Shown here in pieces: positions 62,742-64,000 of a DNA stretch of 64,000 nt (position 1 is the first letter of the stretch; the number at the start of each line of letters is the position of its first letter). The stretch lies in assembly GCF_004768545.1 (NCBI RefSeq), contig NZ_CP038636.1, positions 62,001 through 126,000 of the forward strand. Direction: 5' to 3'. Origin of the DNA: Cupriavidus oxalaticus. GTDB taxonomy: Bacteria; Pseudomonadota; Gammaproteobacteria; Burkholderiales; Burkholderiaceae. Position numbers and translations under genes: made by a program. The notes under the pieces were generated by a model, which searched no databases, was not told where the DNA came from, and saw only the letters and a list, made by a program, of their open reading frames with translations.

Positions 62742-63521
62742 TCAATGCCCTCCCGGCTCCACAAGCGCGGCATCAGCGCTGCCCATATAGGCCTCGATGA
62801 CCTGCGGGTTGGCGGAGACTTCCGCGTATGTGCCCTCGGCCAGCACGCTGCCGCGCGCCAGCACCGTGATGGCGTCGCAGATGCCGGACACCACTTTCAT
62901 GTTGTGCTCCACCATCAGGATGCTGCGATTGGCCGAGACCTTCTTGATGAGCTGCATGACGCGGTCAACGTCTTCGTGGCCCATGCCCTGCGTAGGCTCG
63001 TCGAGCAGCATCAGCTCGGGGTCGAGGGCCAGCGTGGTGGCGATTTCCAGCGCCCGCTTGCGGCCGTACGGCATCTCGGCGGTCGTCATGTCGGCGAAGT
63101 CCTCCAGTCCGACGTCGGCGAGCAATGCCATGGCCCTGTCATCGAGCGATGCGAGGACTTTCGGCGAGCGCCAGAACTGGAAGGAAATCCCGAGCCTGCG
63201 CTGCAGCGGGATACGCACGTTGTCAAGCACGGTCAGGTGCGGAAACACCGCCGAGATCTGGAAGGAGCGCACCACGCCCCGGCGCGCGACCTGCGCCGGC
63301 TTATCGCCGGTGATCTCGGCACCGTTGAACCGGATGGTGCCGCGCGTGGGATCCAGGAACTTGGTAAGGAGGTTGAAGCAGGTGGTCTTGCCTGCACCGT
63401 TCGGACCGATCAGTGCGTGGATGTGTCCACGCCTGACCTTGAGGCTGACGTCGTTTACGGCGACGAATCCCTTGAACTCCTTCCTCAGTCCGACGGTTTC
63501 AAGAATGAGATTGCTTGCCAT
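62742..63521 (-). CDS. livG: Branched-chain-type ABC transporter ATPase LivG
   Basis: A 259-residue ABC ATPase with a normal Walker A (ALIGPNGAGKTTCFNLLTKF), the LivG-type insert VVRSFQISAVFPHLTVLDNV, a variant signature MPYGRKRALEIATTLALDPE and Walker B ELMLLDEPTQGMG. Of two ATG codons, 63521 is favoured because GCGGAAA stands six bases before it; the one at 63527 is too close. First gene of the importer operon, preceded by the perfect CCAATA/TATTGG repeat at 63582. Confidence 0.92.
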   Translation of the reverse strand: MASNLILETVGLRKEFKGFVAVNDVSLKVRRGHIHALIGPNGAGKTTCFNLLTKFLDPTRGTIRFNGAEITGDKPAQVARRGVVRSFQISAVFPHLTVLDNVRIPLQRRLGISFQFWRSPKVLASLDDRAMALLADVGLEDFADMTTAEMPYGRKRALEIATTLALDPELMLLDEPTQGMGHEDVDRVMQLIKKVSANRSILMVEHNMKVVSGICDAITVLARGSVLAEGTYAEVSANPQVIEAYMGSADAALVEPGGH

Positions 63522-63581
63522 GGTCATTTCCGCGCCCGTTGTTGGGGTCTGCTGGAGAATATGGCTGCAGCTAGATCACGT

Positions 63582-63596
63582 CCAATATATTATTGG
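63582..63596. promoter_or_regulatory. Perfect inverted repeat upstream of the Liv operon
   Basis: CCAATA-TAT-TATTGG, a full 15-bp palindrome starting 61 bp before livG. The left half with its flank (CGTCCAATATAT, 63579-63590) equals the box at 57600 before the LysR gene. Best explained as that regulator's binding site over the promoter. 63600-63837 holds no gene that I can support. Confidence 0.6.
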
Positions 63597-63837
63597 TTAG
63601 TTATTGACACTTTTTGTGTATATATGTCGGAGGCGCGCAACCTGGGTCGCGTGCCTGCGCACTATCCGCCGCTGCACGCTGCGCTATGCGCTCGAGACCG
63701 AGCGCATCGAAGGGCTGGTTGCTGGAGGGCCGCCTGCAGGAAACCGGCGCTCGCGCTCGAAGCGGCGTCATGAGCAATCCCAATTTGGTTTGCGGACCCC
63801 CAGGAATCGCGGCAAAGGCCGAGTCGCATCGTGACAG

Positions 63838-64000
63838 TCACGCCATGCAGCGTTCAAGGAGCGCCTGGCCACTGGTTACCGGTGCGGTACAGGTGCGATG
63901 TCGGCACACGTAGGCTGCCGGCCGGCCGTCGACCGGGTGCCGCCCCTGGCCGACCGGAACGTCTTCGGCGAATGCCAGGACGCGTGCCGGAAGGTAGGCA
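63838..64000 (-). CDS. C-terminal end of a DUF255 (YyaL/SSP411-type thioredoxin-domain) protein, cut by the window edge
   Basis: The minus-strand frame entering from the right edge reads AYLPARVLAFAEDVPVGQGR, HPVDGRPAAYVCRHRTCTAP and VTSGQALLERCMA before a TGA at 63838. The AYVCRxxxCxAPVTS ending with two cysteines is typical of the C-terminus of this large (about 680-residue) thioredoxin-fold/glycosidase-like family. Only 53 codons are inside the window, so the call rests on that motif. Confidence 0.6.
   Translation of the reverse strand, partial: AYLPARVLAFAEDVPVGQGRHPVDGRPAAYVCRHRTCTAPVTSGQALLERCMA

Noticed and set aside
63604..63626. TTGACA followed by TATATA on the plus strand as a promoter
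   Set aside because: Spacing between the boxes is only about 9 bases, and no plus-strand gene follows.
1..64000. CRISPR arrays, tRNA or rRNA genes, prophage
   Set aside because: No regularly spaced repeats, no cloverleaf or rRNA sequence and no phage structural genes were seen on reading both strands.

Overview
The window looks like a piece of a Burkholderiaceae chromosome or megaplasmid, most likely Cupriavidus or a close relative. The grounds are very GC-rich coding, seven Bug-type (TctC) periplasmic receptors, many LysR regulators each beside a small catabolic operon, and PaaH-like and LivFGHMK gene types common there. This assignment comes from gene content and style only. I saw no rRNA, tRNA, CRISPR array, phage or replication origin.

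Layout. (1) 1-9143: an edge-truncated LysR gene opposite a GFA-family gene; an AraC regulator divergent from a tight operon (FAH-family hydrolase, NodB-type deacetylase, MFS carrier, TSUP carrier, Tat-exported amidohydrolase) followed by an exported RidA-like protein; then an isolated AT-richer c-type cytochrome. (2) 9830-30108: a long catabolic region with six Bug receptors, two MmgE/PrpD proteins, two alpha/beta hydrolases (one lacking its nucleophile, one frameshifted), two LysR genes and an IclR gene. Enzymes are a carboxymuconolactone-decarboxylase-like protein, an SDR, a 2-pyrone-4,6-dicarboxylate-hydrolase-like amidohydrolase, an SMP-30 lactonase, an enoyl-CoA hydratase and an ADP-forming acyl-CoA ligase. 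(3) 30475-36250: a PaaH-like 3-hydroxyacyl-CoA dehydrogenase, a decayed gene, and an amidase plus a seventh Bug receptor divergent from a LysR gene. (4) 36981-50006: a stress/secreted-hydrolase region with three isochorismatase-fold proteins, two Tat-exported haloperoxidase-like hydrolases, a third hydrolase, a catalase, an IS3 remnant, an SDR-LysR fusion and a CadC-like regulator. (5) 50295-63521: a minus-strand acyl-CoA operon (GH88-like hydrolase, MaoC hydratase, CoA-transferase, Fe-alcohol dehydrogenase, acyl-CoA dehydrogenase, AMP-forming ligase) and a complete LivGFHMK ABC importer, separated by a LysR gene. The right edge holds the end of a DUF255 protein.

How it works together. Regions 2 and 5 read as uptake-plus-CoA-activation modules for organic acids whose identity the sequence does not give. 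The nine-base word CGTCCAATA occurs in four promoter regions next to LysR genes, and at 63582-63596 it lies in a perfect inverted repeat upstream of the Liv importer, which ties that importer to the LysR gene at 57647. A separate 19-bp palindrome precedes the 22035-29226 gene run, and a near-copy lies just past the IclR gene that ends that run, suggesting an IclR regulon.

Most unusual items: the SDR-LysR fusion with an out-of-frame TAA at its junction, the shared operators, the GH88-like protein heading a CoA operon, and receptors present without their membrane partners.
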